Of a DNA stretch of 64,000 bases, positions 62,712 through 64,000 are shown one piece after another. The notes below the pieces were generated by a model, which was given only the letters and a program-made list of their open reading frames with translations, did no database searches and had not been told where the DNA came from. The stretch covers positions 1 to 64,000 of the forward strand of contig NZ_BOOB01000045.1 in NCBI RefSeq assembly GCF_016863015.1, given 5' to 3'. The translations under genes and the position numbers were made by a program. The DNA comes from Microbispora amethystogenes (GTDB lineage Bacteria; Actinomycetota; Actinomycetes; Streptosporangiales; Streptosporangiaceae). The first letter of the stretch is position 1, and every line of letters starts with the position of its first letter.

Positions 62712-63252
62712 CCTGCAGCCGTACGTCGAACCGGTAGGCGTCCTTCCCGTCCGCGCGGGCGAGCAACGTCGCGCGGCGGTCCGGCTCCAGCGAGCCGAGC
62801 AGGGGGTCGGGCACGTCGGCGAGGTAGACGCGGGTCCGCACCGGCTTCAGCAGTCCCCGGGCGAAGACCAGCAGGGGAAGGTACGGCCGGGCGGGCGGGG
62901 AGACGCGGAACCGGTAGGAACCGTCGGGCTCGGTGGCGCACCGGCCGAAGCCGCCCCCGCCGAACTCACCCCTGCCGGAACCGTTCCTGCCGGAACCGGC
63001 GCTGCCGGAACCGTCCCCACGGAACGCGCCACCGCCGGAACCGGCGCTGCCGGAACCCCGCGGACCGAACCCCCCGGGCTCGCCGGTCCAGAGCTCCAGC
63101 AGCGCGTCGGGCACCGGTTCGCCGGCGCCGTCCAGCACCCGGCCGGTGATCGTGACCGCGCCCGGATGCCCCTCGGGCACGAGCTCCCAGCCGCCCTCGT
63201 ACGGCAGGGCGAACCCGAAGAACGGCCCGACGGTCTGCGAGGGAGTGGTCAC
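62680..63252 (-). CDS. pcaG: protocatechuate 3,4-dioxygenase, alpha subunit
   Basis: 190 aa from GTG 63252, overlapping the pcaH stop (GTGA). TPSQTVGPFFGFALPY, VTITGRVLDGAGEPVPDALLELW, GFGRCATEPDGSYRFRVSPPA and FARGLLKPVRTRVYLAD are PcaG motifs. Between ELWTGEPGG and GFGRCAT there is an unusual insert of about 35 Gly/Ser/Asn/Arg residues built from repeated (G)SGSAGSG units. The subunit lacks metal ligands by design; iron sits on PcaH. Confidence 0.93.
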   Translation of the reverse strand: MTTPSQTVGPFFGFALPYEGGWELVPEGHPGAVTITGRVLDGAGEPVPDALLELWTGEPGGFGPRGSGSAGSGGGAFRGDGSGSAGSGRNGSGRGEFGGGGFGRCATEPDGSYRFRVSPPARPYLPLLVFARGLLKPVRTRVYLADVPDPLLGSLEPDRRATLLARADGKDAYRFDVRLQGERETVFLDF

Positions 63253-63929
63253 GCGTCCTCCTGCGTGCTCTCGACGGGCGTGCGGCCCAGCACGACGTCC
63301 CAGCGGTAGCCGAGCGCCCACTCCGGCTCGGTGACGTCGAGGTCGAAGGCGGAGACGAGCCGTTCGCGGGCGGCCGGGTCCGGGACGGACTGGAAGATCG
63401 GGTCGAACGCGAACAACGGGTCGCCGGGGAAGTACATCTGCGTCACCAGGCGCTGCGTGAACGCGGTGCCGAAGACCGAGAAGTGGATGTGCGCCGGCCG
63501 CCAGGCGTTGGGATGGTTGCGCCAGGGATACGCCCCGGGCTTGATCGTGACGAACCGGTAGCGTCCCTCGTCGTCGGTCAGGCACCGGCCCGCGCCGGTG
63601 AAGTTGGGGTCGAGCGGCGCCGGGTGCCGGTCGACCGGATGGGCGTACCGGCCGGCCGCGTTGGCCTGCCAGATCTCCACCAGCGTGCGCGGCACCGGCC
63701 GGCCCGAGGAGTCGAGGATCCGCCCGGTGACGATGATCCGCTCGCCGAGCGGTTCGCCCGCGTGCCCGGTGGTCAGGTCGGCGTCGAGCGGGTTCACGTC
63801 CTCGTGCCCGAAGACCGGGCCGGTCAGCTCGGCCGCCTCCGGGTCGTCCTTCATCGGGAGCGGGGCGTGGGAGGGCGCGCGCAGGACCGTGCTCGCGTAG
63901 CCGGGATACAGGTAGGGCGGCTGGGTCAT
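63249..63929 (-). CDS. pcaH: protocatechuate 3,4-dioxygenase, beta subunit
   Basis: 226 aa from ATG 63929 (GAAGGA upstream), overlapping the pcaF stop (ATGA). Iron ligands are visible: Tyr in ANAAGRYAHPVDRH, Tyr in TIKPGAYPWRN, and the two His in NAWRPAHIHFSVFG. GTAFTQRLVTQMYFPGDPL is the usual follow-on. It opens the ring of protocatechuate to carboxymuconate together with PcaG. Confidence 0.95.
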   Translation of the reverse strand: MTQPPYLYPGYASTVLRAPSHAPLPMKDDPEAAELTGPVFGHEDVNPLDADLTTGHAGEPLGERIIVTGRILDSSGRPVPRTLVEIWQANAAGRYAHPVDRHPAPLDPNFTGAGRCLTDDEGRYRFVTIKPGAYPWRNHPNAWRPAHIHFSVFGTAFTQRLVTQMYFPGDPLFAFDPIFQSVPDPAARERLVSAFDLDVTEPEWALGYRWDVVLGRTPVESTQEDA

Positions 63930-64000
63930 GAGGTTCCTTCGAGGATGAGGGCCAGTCCCTGTCCGACGCCGACGCACAGGGTCGCCACGCCGTACCCGCC
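63926..64000 (-). CDS. pcaF: beta-ketoadipyl-CoA thiolase (C-terminal end only)
   Basis: The last 24 codons are present: GGYGVATLCVGVGQGLALILEGTS. Thiolases end in exactly this pattern, with the catalytic Cys and the GxGxG turn (CVGVGQG). The stop overlaps the pcaH start (ATGA). Position upstream of pcaHG supports PcaF over other thiolases. The rest of the gene lies beyond the right edge. Confidence 0.8.
   Translation of the reverse strand, partial: GGYGVATLCVGVGQGLALILEGTS

Overview
The window is high-GC DNA (well above 70% by eye) with strong G/C third-position bias, GTG starts and tightly overlapping genes. It carries actinomycete marker genes: a PASTA-less PknB-type kinase, an XRE/MmyB regulator, MSMEG_05xx-family genes, a fused SecDF, and a c-di-AMP riboswitch on a cell-wall hydrolase gene. 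A filamentous actinomycete, perhaps Streptosporangiales-like, is my best guess. The family assignment is inference. No rRNA, tRNA or CRISPR was seen.

Layout: 0-3.3 kb is a plant-polysaccharide block: the start of a GH54 arabinofuranosidase, a GH43 arabinanase with a ricin-type lectin domain, an ACT-domain protein and a PL3 pectate lyase. The two arabinan genes share a LacI-type operator. 3.9-11.1 kb holds a Ser/Thr kinase, an Lrp/AsnC regulator, and a fused indolepyruvate:ferredoxin oxidoreductase coupled to an acyl-CoA dehydrogenase. 11.06-13.5 kb is a small accessory island. It holds an orphan deaminase-fold protein, a tiny membrane ORF and a frameshifted pentapeptide-repeat gene, and it is bounded by a 37-bp near-perfect duplication of the acyl-CoA dehydrogenase 3' end. 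13.6-20.8 kb is a mixed, partly decayed region: FMN reductase, VOC protein, SGNH esterase with VCBS repeats (frameshifted), MmyB regulator (frameshifted), a TPR-like remnant and an IS5-type transposase remnant.

20.8-29.5 kb is a nine-gene, mostly 4-bp-overlapping cluster of the Sll0783/MSMEG_0572 ('nit1C-like') type: FAD oxidoreductase, amidohydrolase, MSMEG_0572 protein, radical SAM enzyme, GNAT-AIR synthase fusion, nitrilase, a second nitrilase-fold protein whose catalytic Cys and Glu are both replaced by Asp, a glycosyltransferase and a HAD phosphatase. 29.6-41.9 kb holds an FAD monooxygenase with a decapitated TetR, a DMT exporter, a CelR/CebR-type operator with an AA10 LPMO, several secreted peptidases, a second decapitated TetR beside a decapitated NmrA gene, a membrane alpha/beta hydrolase, a flavin reductase and a riboswitch-controlled GH25 lysozyme.

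42-47.5 kb has an orphan SecDF, two small secreted/membrane proteins and a compact operon placing an MreB/Hsp70-fold actin-like protein between two DksA/TraR-type zinc-finger proteins. 47.6-57.8 kb has two regulator/reductase pairs with visible operators, an HsaA-like monooxygenase, a stand-alone NRPS condensation domain, release factor 3, a cytochrome P450 and a two-component system. 57.9-64 kb is a continuous translationally coupled operon, pcaF-H-G-B-D-C (protocatechuate branch of the beta-ketoadipate pathway), running on into a PfkB sugar kinase and a metallo-beta-lactamase/rhodanese protein.

Recurring themes are in-frame short tandem repeats inside coding sequences, homopolymer frameshifts, and regulators that have lost their DNA-binding halves.
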